The notes: generated from the sequence alone by a model not told the origin. Positions 1 through 9,250 are shown, numbered from the stretch's first letter. The stretch: 64,000 nucleotides of DNA from Microcoleus vaginatus PCC 9802 (GCA_022701275.1 CP031740.1:1685001-1749000); one strand, 5' to 3'. Numbers and translations are program-made.

Positions 1-723
1 CCGATATTTGTACCAATTAATTTCACCTCTGGGGGTGCTGCCGTAGGCACACAAATATTTAGCTCGATCCATAAAGTAAATACAAACAGGATAAACAACG
101 CACTCTTTAATCTGATTTTGATGAGCGCTGCGATAAGTTAATAGCAAAGGAGCGATATTTTGAGAATCCCACATTTCCTGCAATTCGCTCTGAAATTGAT
201 CGACAGCATCTTGCATGGGACTAGATTCGGGTACGAGATAATCAACGTACAAAAAGACGCGGTGATTATCTTCATCAACTACCTCTTCTGAAAATTGGTC
301 GGCTAATAAAGGCAAACTTGGGTCGAGAAAACTAAACATCCCCAAAGTAGCTGCGAGATAAGCCTGTGTTTGGGGAGTCAAATTGCTGTCTGTATTGGGG
401 TTTCCTGTTTGACTGGGAATTGGCGGTATTGTGTCAACTCGGCGGTAGTTTTTACTTCTACCCGTCACCCTGGTTAACCGTTGCAGCAAAAGCCGAGTTA
501 CCAATAAATCGAATTCATTTTGCAGCGATTTTCGCACCTGAGCGAATAACTTTTCTGCCAAGATCTTGTCTAAATCAGCATCGGCAATAGCTATTTGTTT
601 TTGCAAAGAATGCCGCCACTGGTTTACAGATACATTCCCTTTTGTCAACCACTGTTGCGTTGTTTTTTTGCAAGCACAATTCGGGTCTGAATAGTTAAGA
701 ATGTCTTCCTGCTTTTCAATCGA
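1..723 (-). pseudogene. 5'-truncated TIGR03985-like CRISPR-associated WYL protein (partial, runs off the window)
   Basis: An open minus-strand frame runs from about 723 to base 1 and leaves the window. Its translation carries a DPNCACKKTT block, then a segment containing DLLVTRLLLQRL, and near the window edge CVVYPVCIYFMDRAKYLC followed by INWYKYR. From memory these match the cyanobacterial TIGR03985 family, a WYL-type protein found beside CRISPR loci. In that family the DPNC.C block lies roughly 80-100 residues from the N-terminus. Here it is only about 13 codons from stop codons that close the frame, and no ATG precedes it. The 3' end of the CHAT gene lies 54 bp upstream, so there is no room for the missing part. 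A non-ATG start on a shorter functional protein cannot be excluded. Family assignment is moderately sure; truncation is inferred. Confidence 0.55.
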
Positions 724-777
724 TTACGTGTTTCAACAGTGCGAATTGTTGCTGGATGCTGAAAGGGGCGATCGCAA

Positions 778-3312
778 TTAATCCGCTTCCCCAATCAAGG
801 TAAAAGCCGCCCAATCGCTCGGTTGAGGGTGCCGTCGCATCGTCACTAACATTGCCTGCCGCAGCGCTGCCGCTTTATCGGAATTCTGCTGCAATTGACG
901 GTAAAATTCTGTCATCAAATCCGCTGTCGGTGCGTCGGGCACAAACCACAGCGATACTACAATACTGGAAACTCCCGCAGCAATAAACGATCGCGACAAT
1001 CCCCGCACTCCATCTCCCGAAATCGTTCCCCTACCGGTATTGCAAGCGCTCAGTACCACCAACTCCGCGTTCAGCTTCAGGTTGAGAATCTCCCCAGAAG
1101 TCAGCAAACCGTCACCTGCACCCCCCCCTGAATCGGCGGTAGTTGAAGTCATAGCCCCCCCTTGATGTAGGGGCAATCCCCCTGTGGTTGCCCCGGCTGG
1201 GGGGGTGCGATCGGGTGCAAGCGCGATCGCCCCCGGTACTCCCAAATCCATATCTTGCAATTCGTTGAGCAATCCGTGAGTCGCTAGATGAATGATTCTC
1301 GCTTGCGGCATCTTCTGCACGATCGCCCTTTCTGTAGCATCCTTGCCGACAATAGCTTGCGTTTGGAGTATTCTCGCAATTGCGATCGCTTCCTGTTCGG
1401 CCCCGGGCAAAGGACTCAAAGGTGTCGGCGCCTCATCCGGGATCGATCGAATGCTGGGCATTGTCGGATTTCCGACTACCAATAACTGCGAACTCGGGTG
1501 CGATCGCAGCCGCTGCCGGTGCTGGCGAGTTAAATCCAATACTTGAATTGAAGGTGCAATTGAGAGAGTATGTTTTTCTATTATATAATTTCCCGCTGCA
1601 TCTTGTAAAGCTGCAAATGGAATTAAAAACAGCACGCCTTGGGGGATGAAAATTACCCGGTCGCCCTCATTTTTTTGCAAAATATTGGCGAGCGGTTCTA
1701 TCAATAATTTGTAAGTTTGATGCAGGCGGCGGTTGAGTCTTCGAGTTGAAACCGCTGCCGAATTATTTGCACTTTCTGCGGCGCGGGCATCCGGTGCAGA
1801 ACCGCGAGTTCTGCCCGTAGCAGCAGCTACTAGCGTATTCCTCGCCACATCAGCCAGGGAAATATCTAAATTGCTGGTATCAATTTGGCGGAAAGCAATA
1901 TCGCCGCTTGGGGCTATCGCCCAGACATAAAGTTTTTCATCAACAATTGAATATTCAATTAATGTCGCTTTTTGCTCCGCAGCTATCCGTCTGATTTGCG
2001 CTAAATTTGGCGGTTTTGGCACAGCTAATTGTTTGGAATTCTCAGTTTCCAGGCGAGAAGCCAACAGCTCGGCAAATGCTCGCGCCCTGGCTCTTTCCGC
2101 AATTTCTAAAGCGACTTCTATTTGGTTTTGAGCAATCAAAGCCTGCTGCAAAAAACCGTAAGTTTCAGCTTGTTTTTCAAACAGCGATACTTTATTTTCG
2201 TCAGTCAATCCCGGCCGCAGGGATTCCCAAACTTCCACTGCGGTCATTAATTTCTTGGTTGCCTCCTCAAAGCGGTCGCTTTTTAACAAAGTTGCGCCGA
2301 TATTGCTGAGAGTATAGCCGGCACCTGGGCTGTTATTTACTTCCCGAAAAATGGTTAAAGCTTGTTGGTAGAATTGCAGCGCTGTTAGATCGGACTTTTG
2401 CTGGCGGTGAACAGTTCCCATGCGATCGAGGGTGACAGCTTCTCCGGGGCGATCGCCGATTTCCCGCCGAATTGCCAAAGCTTGTTCTAAAGATGCCAAA
2501 GCTTTTTGATATTCAGCGAGATTGCTGTAAGCAAAACCGATATTAGTTAAAATTCGACCTACTCCCATGCGATCGCCCGCTGCTTCCAAAATCTCCAGCG
2601 CTTGTTTGTAGTAAGATAAAGCTTCGGTATATGCACCTTGATTGCTGTAATTCAAGCCAATATTATTGAGAGTAGTTCCTTTACCTCTACCGTCCTTTAC
2701 TTTATCAAAAATTGCCAAAGCTTGCTGGTAAAATTCCAGAGATTTTTTATACTGACCGAGATTGTCGTAAACGGCCGCCATGTTATTGAGAGTTATCGCT
2801 TCACCCAGCGCATCTTGGACTGCGCGGCGGAGTGCCAAAGCTTGCTGGTAAAATTCCAAAGCTTTTTGATACTGACCGAGATTGCGGTAAACTGCTGCTA
2901 TGTTTGTCAGGGTTGTGCCTTGCTCTTTCCGAGCTTTGTGCTGTTGAAAAATTGTCAGGGCTTGCTGATAGTAATTGAGCGCTTTTTGCGACTCGCCTAG
3001 ATTGTTGTAAACCAAACCAATTTGGTTGAGCGTTGCTGCTTCTGCTTGCGGAGCGCTCATTTCCCTAAGAGTTGCCAAAACCTGCTCGAATGTTTTCAAA
3101 GCTGCGCGGAGTTGACCTTTATTTAATTGCTCGGTAGCTGCTTGATAAAGCTGTTCTGCTTTCGATTTGTTGGTTTCGCGAACTGTTGGGGTTTGTGCCA
3201 GAGAGATTTGAGGACAGAAAAATATCTGCCCAGATGGAGACGCCCACAGCAGCAGCGTTGCAGTCGCTAAAAACAGGCATCGGGTATAAAATGTTTGGCA
3301 GTCGATCGCCAC
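778..3312 (-). CDS. Secreted TPR-CHAT (caspase-like) protein
   Basis: 844 residues. An N-terminal signal peptide (hydrophobic LFLATATLLLW, predicted cleavage after SLAQ near residue 40) is followed by about eight TPR repeats of the kinesin-light-chain type (residues 50-370, recurring YQQALAI/NNIG). A C-terminal CHAT peptidase domain (about 560-844) follows. The caspase-like dyad is visible: His679 in HLATHG and Cys757 in LSACNTG. CHAT-TPR proteins are common in filamentous cyanobacteria; some bacterial relatives are proteases activated in defence, but this one appears exported. The CHAT domain contains a glycine/proline/threonine-rich insertion at about residues 700-733 that is encoded by a dispersed DNA repeat. 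It is divergent from the fasciclin gene with a 67-bp shared promoter region. Family confident; substrate unknown. Confidence 0.9.
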   Translation of the reverse strand: MAIDCQTFYTRCLFLATATLLLWASPSGQIFFCPQISLAQTPTVRETNKSKAEQLYQAATEQLNKGQLRAALKTFEQVLATLREMSAPQAEAATLNQIGLVYNNLGESQKALNYYQQALTIFQQHKARKEQGTTLTNIAAVYRNLGQYQKALEFYQQALALRRAVQDALGEAITLNNMAAVYDNLGQYKKSLEFYQQALAIFDKVKDGRGKGTTLNNIGLNYSNQGAYTEALSYYKQALEILEAAGDRMGVGRILTNIGFAYSNLAEYQKALASLEQALAIRREIGDRPGEAVTLDRMGTVHRQQKSDLTALQFYQQALTIFREVNNSPGAGYTLSNIGATLLKSDRFEEATKKLMTAVEVWESLRPGLTDENKVSLFEKQAETYGFLQQALIAQNQIEVALEIAERARARAFAELLASRLETENSKQLAVPKPPNLAQIRRIAAEQKATLIEYSIVDEKLYVWAIAPSGDIAFRQIDTSNLDISLADVARNTLVAAATGRTRGSAPDARAAESANNSAAVSTRRLNRRLHQTYKLLIEPLANILQKNEGDRVIFIPQGVLFLIPFAALQDAAGNYIIEKHTLSIAPSIQVLDLTRQHRQRLRSHPSSQLLVVGNPTMPSIRSIPDEAPTPLSPLPGAEQEAIAIARILQTQAIVGKDATERAIVQKMPQARIIHLATHGLLNELQDMDLGVPGAIALAPDRTPPAGATTGGLPLHQGGAMTSTTADSGGGAGDGLLTSGEILNLKLNAELVVLSACNTGRGTISGDGVRGLSRSFIAAGVSSIVVSLWFVPDAPTADLMTEFYRQLQQNSDKAAALRQAMLVTMRRHPQPSDWAAFTLIGEAD
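1112..1215 (-). repeat. Dispersed repeat inserted in frame in the CHAT gene
   Basis: Bases 1168-1194 read TAGGGGCAATCCCC followed by CTGTGGTTGCCCC. A close relative lies outside any gene at 43917-43942 (TAGGGGCAGTCCCC then CGATGGTTGCCC). In the CHAT protein this stretch encodes low-complexity residues between the conserved GAIALAP and GDGLLTSGEI segments, which are normally close together in the family. Confidence 0.6.
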
Positions 3313-3334
3313 AAGCAGCTTCTATTCTTAGGAT

Positions 3335-3340
3335 TATAAT
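3335..3340 (+). promoter_or_regulatory. -10 element (TATAAT) before the fasciclin gene
   Basis: A perfect TATAAT lies 40 bp before the fasciclin start codon, inside the 67-bp gap between two divergent genes. No convincing -35 box was seen. The gap must also hold the promoter of the CHAT gene on the other strand. Confidence 0.4.
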
Positions 3341-3379
3341 AATGAGTGTAGGTTATTTCTGTAAATTCACTTATAAATT

Positions 3380-3961
3380 ATGAGCAAATTTTACAATTCT
3401 CAAGGATGGCGCGATCGGGTGGCGGTGCTAGCGGGAATTTTTGGCCTCAGCAGTCTCTTGATTTTACCCGTCTTAGCGCAATCTAACCGCGAATCCCAGA
3501 GCACTTTTCAGCCCTCTTCCGTACTTGACTCCCCCCAGCGATCGGGCGGCAACATTGCAGATACTCTCAAGAGAGAAAGCGAATTCCAAACTCTTGCTTC
3601 TGTGTTGGCTGCTGCTGGTTTGACGGATCTGCTCAGACAAGAAGGTCGTCCTTTAACAATTTTCGCTCCTACCAATCAAGCTTTTCGTAAAAATGCCGCT
3701 GTTTACAATCAGCTACTCCAGCCGCAAAACAAGGAGAAATTAGCGAGAGTTTTGAAATATCATTTAATTGCTGGCCGTGTCACTCCTGAAGATGTGAATA
3801 AAGGGGAAATTAAAACAGTTGAAGGCGGCACAGTGAAAATTCGCGTGGCACCTGATGGAGTGATTATGAATGATAATGTTAAAGGAGTTCAACCGTCTAT
3901 TGAGGCTAAAAACGGGGTAATTGTGCGGGTAGATAATTTACTTTTACCCCCGGATTTATGA
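3380..3961 (+). CDS. Exported fasciclin (FAS1) domain protein
   Basis: 193 residues. An N-terminal hydrophobic segment (ILPVLAQ, cleavage near residue 34) indicates export. One FAS1 domain fills residues 60-193. Diagnostic motifs are present: TLASVLAAAGL, the H1 motif TIFAPTNQAF, YHLIAGRV, and the H2-like stretch GVIVRVDNLLLPP at the C-terminus. Single-domain FAS1 proteins are typically secreted or surface-attached adhesion or matrix proteins in cyanobacteria. It is monocistronic, followed by hairpin-rich DNA, and divergent from the CHAT-TPR gene. The ATG follows an AT-rich leader without a strong ribosome-binding site. Family assignment is secure; its ligand cannot be read from the sequence. 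Confidence 0.9.
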   Translation: MSKFYNSQGWRDRVAVLAGIFGLSSLLILPVLAQSNRESQSTFQPSSVLDSPQRSGGNIADTLKRESEFQTLASVLAAAGLTDLLRQEGRPLTIFAPTNQAFRKNAAVYNQLLQPQNKEKLARVLKYHLIAGRVTPEDVNKGEIKTVEGGTVKIRVAPDGVIMNDNVKGVQPSIEAKNGVIVRVDNLLLPPDL

Positions 3962-3989
3962 AACGGACTTTGGCGCGATCCGGCATTTC

Positions 3990-4150
3990 GGTAGTCCGAC
4001 AGTCCGGCAGGGGTTTAAACCCCTGCCTCATAGCTTAAGTCGGTTGAAACCGACTGTTAATTACGATCGCACTTCCGATAAATTTTAGTTTTCTTTTAGA
4101 GGACTTTAGCTGTGAGACCGGGGTTGAAAAACCCTGTCGGACTATCGGAA
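3990..4150. repeat. Modular palindromic repeat, possibly terminating transcription
   Basis: Contains a perfect 22-bp palindrome at 4006-4027 (GGCAGGGGTTT and its complement) and a hairpin at 4038-4055 with 8-bp arms AGTCGGTT/AACCGACT. A related arrangement of hairpins recurs at 15505-15650 and 41410-41625. It lies between convergent genes, so it may terminate both. Confidence 0.6.
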
Positions 4151-4239
4151 CGATCGACCAACCCTCAGAACGATAGAAAAAACTGCGTTAACAATTGCCA
4201 ATAATCAACTATCAACTGTCAACTATCAACTGTTTGCTG

Positions 4240-7146
4240 CTATTTCCAATTTCCCACTAAAACATAAGGCGCCCAGAAATATGGATGCTGGTATTTGCTA
4301 TCTTTTAAAAGCTTGACTTGAGCTCTGCGCAGCGCTTCAGCTTTGTTAACCTGCCCTTGAGATTTAGCTAATTCGCTGTAGAATTCGCTCATAAACACAG
4401 CCGTGCTTTCATCGCTAACTTGCCACAGCGTCGCTAGGGTGCTGCGAGCGCCCGCGCGCACCGCAACTCCGGCCAATCCCAAAGCGGCCCTGCTGTCTCC
4501 GGCTACGGTTTCGCAAGCGCTTAAAACAAGCAGTTCGATCGGTCTTTTTCGATCTGTTACCCGCAGCAATCCATCTAAATCTTTAACATTTATCTGTCCG
4601 TTCCAGTCGAGAATAAATGTTCTTTCAGCGTTGGAACTAAACTGTCCGTGGGTGGCGATGTGAACTACAGGAAAAGGCACTCGATTGATAGTAGCTTGCA
4701 GGTTAGCTTTGGTAAAATTCTCATTTTCGCGCTTGTCATTATTCGGCAGTGTTTCGGCAATATCGTTCAATTCTCTTTCGACACCGGGCAGCGGATTGAG
4801 ATTGTTTGCTTGAAAGCTGGGGGCATTAGCGGCGCCGGCAATTAAGGCTCTTAACTGCGCTTGCGAGAGAGGTTGCGGGTTTAGCAGTTGCAAACCGGGC
4901 GTGAGAGCGATCGCATATTTTTCTACTAAATATTGACTGCCGTCGTGGAGCACTGCCATCGGGATATTTCGCAATTCGCCGTCGAGGACAAAAACTAATA
5001 TTTTGGCTTGGCTTTCTTGCAGTCCTGTTTCGATCGGGCGGATCAACCAATTATAGACTTTTTGAGTTAAAGGCAAAAAGTTATTGCGGCTGGCTGTGGA
5101 TTGAAGAGAAGCGTTTTTTTCGCCAGCTCGCAATTCTATTAAAGTATTTTCTAGTTCTTGTTGAGTGACAGCCTGACTGTTATTATCCGGGTTAGTGGGA
5201 GTGTACAAAAGCAATTTGCCACCGGGCAAGCGAACTATTACTTCTAGCTGCTGTTCGAGGATAATTGGATAGATAATTGCTGCGGTGCGATCGACTTCAT
5301 CAATTTGTTGGGTTTTGACATCAATGCAGGCATCTTGAAAGAAGTTGTTGAGTTCCGCTATTTGCAGGGATTCTATGACATCTCGAGCTTGTTTGAGAGA
5401 TTTTTGGCTGTCATCAATTTTGCCTTTACCAATGAGAGATTTGGCGACTTGCAAGTTCAGCGCTACTAATTGGCGGTAAACTGGTTCTACGCTGTCGCGG
5501 AAGGAAAATTGCACTTCGGGATTGAGCGCTACCAAGTCGCTGCGCAGCGATCGCAAATTTTCAAACGCATTGGTATAAGCTGCAACTGCTGCTTCAATAT
5601 ACTTTTCGGCTTTGTCGGTATTTCCCAAGCTTTTCTCAATATCTGCTTGCGCTTTGCCGATGCGTCCCAACTGCCAGAAATATTGATAGGTAACGTCGGC
5701 TGCTTTGGAGGATGAAACTAAGCTTAAAGCTTGATTTGTCAACTTTTCTGCCAGTTTCCACAGTTTCGAGCTTTCGTACTGAGTACCCAAACTGCCAACT
5801 GCATAAGCTTCTGCTTTTTTATCCCCCAATGTTCTAGCTTGTTCTGCTGCTTTTGTCAAGATTTTATTAATCTCGCTAGCTGTTGGCAATTGTAAAGGCA
5901 ATCTTGCTGCGGTTGCCCCTCTTTTGCTCAGTTTGAGATAATTTTGAGCTAAGTTAATTTGAGCGTAAATTCCACCTCTGCTGGCGGGCAAGTTATTGAT
6001 TTCTGCTTGAATGGAGGGCCACAAATCCCCAGCTTTTGTTAATTCGCCGTCTCCTATCCACGGCTGGCTTTCTAACAGCAAACTGAGCTGATTTAGTTGG
6101 GCTTGAAGTTGGGCTGTTGGAGATGGAGATAGCTGTGCGGCTTCGCGGTAAAAGTTTAAAGCCTCTTGAGTTTTTAAGATAAGTATTGTGGTATCTTGGT
6201 CTTGGGGAGGCAGCAATATTTGCCTTTCGACAAATGCTCTGGCTGTATTCCCCAAACCGAGCATTGCTGTACTTTCCTCTAAGGGCGATCGCAAATTCCG
6301 CGCAACCGTTAAACTCGATTCTAAAATATTTTGAGATAGCTGCAACTTGCCGATAACTCGCAGAATTTCGCCGAGGCCGTACATTGCATCAAATTTCAGC
6401 AGCGAATCGGGTCGGTTTGCGAGAATTTCTAACTTTTTGCTTGCGGTTTCTGGCGGTAATTCGGTTAAACTTTTACAGTCTTGGATATCCAGAGCGAAAG
6501 CATTTAGTAAAGTTTTGCAAGCTCTGGGGTAAAGACCCAAATCTTGCAGGGCTTGGGATTGATTTATCCGATTTTGAATTGCAGCGTCTTTGTTCCCGAT
6601 TTGAGTATAAATTTCGGCGGCTTTTTGCCAAGTTTCGATCGCAGTTTCTGAGTCGCCGCTGGCTCTTTGCAGCCGCCCTTGAATGTCGAGGCTTTGGGCA
6701 AAAATTCGCTGTTTTTCCGAGCTATTGGCTAATTTTTGCAGGAGATTGATGCTTTGGCCGATCGCAGTTCTTGCCTGCTGCCACTCTCCGAGTTGCTGGT
6801 AGGTGAGCGACAGATTGCTGAGTGCCATTGCTTGATTTAAACTGTCGCTTTTGGCGGCAAATGCAGCGGCGGCTTGCTGCCAGATATTCGCAGCGCCCTC
6901 GAACTGTCTCTGTCGGTATAAAATTTTAGCTTGCTGTACTAACTGCGGGGTATCTTGTTGAGCTTGAATAATTGGGATTTGAGCTGTTGCCGAGAGGATT
7001 GGCGGCACTGCTGTGGAGATGATAAATAATACAGCAAGCGCGATCGACCAGTGCCTGCCGTACAGTCTTTTGATGGCTGCAAATAGAGAGATACCCGCCA
7101 AAATATCGAGTATTTTTTGAATTTTTCCCATCTGTTTGCGTGCCAT
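4240..7146 (-). CDS. TPR-CHAT (caspase-like) protein, exported or membrane-anchored
   Basis: 968 residues, paralogous in architecture to the CHAT protein at 778-3312 but diverged. A hydrophobic segment (residues 30-56, ALAVLFIISTAVPPILSA) acts as signal or anchor. TPR-like helical repeats span about 65-560, then the CHAT domain about 650-968. The dyad is intact: His833 in HIATHGQF and Cys878 in LSACETVAG. The C-terminal PYFWAPYVLVGNW closing motif is the family norm, so the 3' end is complete. An alternative start exists at Met6. The upstream gap of about 210 bp holds only a degraded Uma2 3' end. Two CHAT proteins near a TpsA haemagglutinin is a recurring cyanobacterial context, which suggests surface or envelope function, but that is inference. 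Confidence 0.9.
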   Translation of the reverse strand: MARKQMGKIQKILDILAGISLFAAIKRLYGRHWSIALAVLFIISTAVPPILSATAQIPIIQAQQDTPQLVQQAKILYRQRQFEGAANIWQQAAAAFAAKSDSLNQAMALSNLSLTYQQLGEWQQARTAIGQSINLLQKLANSSEKQRIFAQSLDIQGRLQRASGDSETAIETWQKAAEIYTQIGNKDAAIQNRINQSQALQDLGLYPRACKTLLNAFALDIQDCKSLTELPPETASKKLEILANRPDSLLKFDAMYGLGEILRVIGKLQLSQNILESSLTVARNLRSPLEESTAMLGLGNTARAFVERQILLPPQDQDTTILILKTQEALNFYREAAQLSPSPTAQLQAQLNQLSLLLESQPWIGDGELTKAGDLWPSIQAEINNLPASRGGIYAQINLAQNYLKLSKRGATAARLPLQLPTASEINKILTKAAEQARTLGDKKAEAYAVGSLGTQYESSKLWKLAEKLTNQALSLVSSSKAADVTYQYFWQLGRIGKAQADIEKSLGNTDKAEKYIEAAVAAYTNAFENLRSLRSDLVALNPEVQFSFRDSVEPVYRQLVALNLQVAKSLIGKGKIDDSQKSLKQARDVIESLQIAELNNFFQDACIDVKTQQIDEVDRTAAIIYPIILEQQLEVIVRLPGGKLLLYTPTNPDNNSQAVTQQELENTLIELRAGEKNASLQSTASRNNFLPLTQKVYNWLIRPIETGLQESQAKILVFVLDGELRNIPMAVLHDGSQYLVEKYAIALTPGLQLLNPQPLSQAQLRALIAGAANAPSFQANNLNPLPGVERELNDIAETLPNNDKRENENFTKANLQATINRVPFPVVHIATHGQFSSNAERTFILDWNGQINVKDLDGLLRVTDRKRPIELLVLSACETVAGDSRAALGLAGVAVRAGARSTLATLWQVSDESTAVFMSEFYSELAKSQGQVNKAEALRRAQVKLLKDSKYQHPYFWAPYVLVGNWK

Positions 7147-7159
7147 TTACGGTTCTCAG

Positions 7160-7356
7160 CTAAAGTTCATCTCGATCGAGCCCCATCGCCCTCAACCTTT
7201 CGGCTAAACCTTCTGCCCGAACAGCAGCGCTGTTCGGCTTGCTGCGCCGGCTCCTTCGGCAGTCGCGGCAATCCAATTACCATTAGCATCATACCAGCGC
7301 AGGCGATGCCACCTTCGGTCAACACAAAAGCCCGGAGATTATTAGTTGCTCCATCT
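7160..7356 (-). pseudogene. Remnant 3' end of a Uma2-family endonuclease gene
   Basis: On the minus strand one frame reads WHRLRWYDANGNWI, and a second frame further on reads RAEGLAERLRAMGLDRDEL before a TAG at 7160-7162. Together they match the usual C-terminus of cyanobacterial Uma2 (DUF820) proteins: the RLRWYD segment, a charged heptad tail and the closing RLRAMGLDPDEL. The two halves lie in different frames across a GC-rich stretch. Everything upstream is replaced by the TnpB element, so this is a dead gene end. Assignment rests on recall of the family. Confidence 0.5.
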
Positions 7357-8735
7357 TGACACTCCCCTGGCTAAAGCCGAGGGGATTCTTGTTTCGCAGA
7401 ATCGACTTGCCGATGCAGAATTGCTTCAACATCGGTAGCGGTCAATTCTCCACAAGCGTTCGGATCTAAGATCCAAGTTCCGGTGTGCCCCACCGTACTT
7501 AATCCCCTCCTTGAGGATATTTCTAGCGGCGTTCCAATCTCTATCAAGGGTGCATCCGCACTGACAAGCGTGGGTTCGCGTTGATAGACTTTTCTTAACA
7601 ACAGTCCTGCAGCTAGAACATTCTTGACTTGTTCCATTGGCTGGCACGGCAATCGTAATCCTTCCGAATACTTTGCCGAAATATTCCATCCATGTTCGGA
7701 ACATATACCAAGATGCGTCGTTAATCGATTTGGCTAAACAGTGATTCTTCACCATATTTTTAATCCTCAAATCTTCGTAGGCTACACAGTCGTTTGACTG
7801 GATGACGCATCTTGCCAATTTCACGGCAAAATCTTTACGCTGTCTACTTATTTTGAGGTGGCGCTTTCCTAGAATCACTCTAGCTTTTCTTCTGTTGTGC
7901 GAACCCTTGACTCGTTTTGAAACTCGTCTTTGGGCTTTTTTTAATCTGTACTCTCCCTTGCCCAGAAATCGCGGATTTTCGACGGCAACGCCCTTTGAGT
8001 CTGTGTAGAACTCTTTGAGCCCCACGTCTAATCCAATGGCATTGCCTGTGACCTCAATCTTTTGAGAGCGGTCAACTTGAACGCAAAACTGGACGAAATA
8101 TCCGTCTGCTCGCTTTACTAAGCGTACTCGCTTGATTTGACTACGGTGATAAAAATGTAAGTCGCGCGTCCCTTTTAGTTTGAGTTTCCCGATTCCTTTC
8201 TTGTCGGTAAAAGTGAGAGATTTCCGGTCGGTTGCCAGACGCCATCCGGTTGTCTTATATTCGACCGAGCGGTTGTCTTTCTGGAACTGCGGAAATCCCT
8301 TTTTTCCCGGAATTTTCTTTTTACAGTTATCGTAGAATCGGGAGATTGCCGACCACGCTCTTTCTGAGCTAGATTGCCGAGCCATGCTGTTCAAGTCATC
8401 GCAAAACGAAAATTCTTTAGCTAAAACAGCGCTGTACTTATTTAAGTCGTATTTATCGACTTTTTGGTTGTCCATCCAAAAGCGCAATGCTTTGTTGCGG
8501 ATGAACTGCACTGTTCTAATTGCTTCATCTATAGCATCTAATTGCTGCTTTTTACCGTATGCTTTGAATTCAAAAACTAGCATGACTTCGACCTAATCAC
8601 GATACTCTTATGCTAGCAACGCTAGCTTAACATCGCTAAACTTGTTCACAAAGCTTTACAAGTACGTGTCGTATCCCCTACATTAGGAGAAAGCCGTCGA
8701 GCGAAGGACGGGGTTTTAAACCCAATTTCTTGATA
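7357..8735 (-). mobile_element. TnpB-only IS200/IS605-type element (IS1341-like)
   Basis: The element holds a single tnpB on the minus strand and no tnpA. Just downstream of tnpB is an imperfect hairpin at 7364-7384 (CCCCTGGCT, three-base loop, AGCCGAGGGG), which is typical of the subterminal right-end structure. Upstream of tnpB, 8694-8711 forms a second small hairpin (CCGTC/GACGG) that probably lies in the left end. Exact ends were estimated from these hairpins. Such elements transpose as single strands and leave no target duplication, and none was found. It abuts a truncated Uma2 gene end. Confidence 0.65.
7426..8583 (-). CDS. tnpB: TnpB RNA-guided endonuclease (C-terminal tail frameshifted)
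   Basis: 385 residues as read. The OrfB helix-turn-helix N-terminus (MLVFEFKAYG) is followed by a RuvC-like nuclease whose three acidic residues are in place: Asp in GLDVGLKEF, Glu in YEDLRIKNM and Asp in DRDWNAARN. A zinc-ribbon cysteine set (CSSC, CQCGC) lies between the last two. TnpB cleaves DNA guided by an RNA made from the element's right end. After NILKEG the reading changes: the family-typical continuation LSTVGHTGT...QESPRL lies in another frame ending at 7371. A single extra G in the run at 7504-7507 (CCCC on the plus strand) explains this. All catalytic motifs precede the shift, so activity could survive. No tnpA accompanies it. Confidence 0.85.
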   Translation of the reverse strand: MLVFEFKAYGKKQQLDAIDEAIRTVQFIRNKALRFWMDNQKVDKYDLNKYSAVLAKEFSFCDDLNSMARQSSSERAWSAISRFYDNCKKKIPGKKGFPQFQKDNRSVEYKTTGWRLATDRKSLTFTDKKGIGKLKLKGTRDLHFYHRSQIKRVRLVKRADGYFVQFCVQVDRSQKIEVTGNAIGLDVGLKEFYTDSKGVAVENPRFLGKGEYRLKKAQRRVSKRVKGSHNRRKARVILGKRHLKISRQRKDFAVKLARCVIQSNDCVAYEDLRIKNMVKNHCLAKSINDASWYMFRTWMEYFGKVFGRITIAVPANGTSQECSSCRTVVKKSLSTRTHACQCGCTLDRDWNAARNILKEGIKYGGAHRNLDLRSERLWRIDRYRC

Positions 8736-8815
8736 ACAGATCGAACTCTATCAGCGTTAATTTGTGTTAATCCGCTGATATCTGCGGTTGAAAAATCACA
8801 TTCTACTCCGGTAAA

Positions 8816-9250
8816 TCAACGCAGATGCGGCCCACAAGCAGCCCGAGTTTGAACTCGATGATTTGTTCCCGTACCTGCAGGGTTATAGCCAACTAAAATT
8901 ACTTCCCCCCGTTCGTTTTGAATCCACCCATTAGCAGCCACAATTATCGGCGCAGTTTCCCCATTCCCTCCCTCAATATTTGATAGCGGCTGCGTTTGCA
9001 GTGTATTTCCCGAATTTGCCGGTGCTGCGGGCTCGACTAAATTAACTCGCACGCTGTCGCTATTTAACGCTTCGCCGGGATTCGCAGGCAAGCCGCCGCG
9101 CCCGGTAATTGTGAATTCGCTTTCCCGCCCTCTTTCGCAGGGATTCTGCCCGATCAATGCCGCCGGATCGACAACGTTTTCCGGCAATTCGACTAACCCA
9201 GATGCGGGGTCAATATCAGGAGTTACGATTGTTACCGTGCCGCTGAGGGT
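8816..9250 (-). pseudogene. Out-of-frame C-terminal part of the TpsA exoprotein
   Basis: This frame reads TLSGTVTIVTPDIDPASGL and then ELPENVVDPAALIGQNPC, with NERGEVILVGYNP further on. It is the usual C-terminal region of cyanobacterial filamentous-haemagglutinin proteins, whose DPAALIGQ.PC motif is characteristic. It continues directly from the upstream frame once one C is removed from the C5 run (9251-9255, GGGGG on the plus strand). It therefore belongs to the gene at 9216-11567 rather than being an independent gene. Its first ATG, at 9187, is internal. Confidence 0.75.

Noticed and set aside
7371..7652. Separate 93-codon minus-strand frame
   Set aside because: It is the normal TnpB C-terminus in a shifted frame; its upstream part overlaps the true TnpB frame and is not independent.
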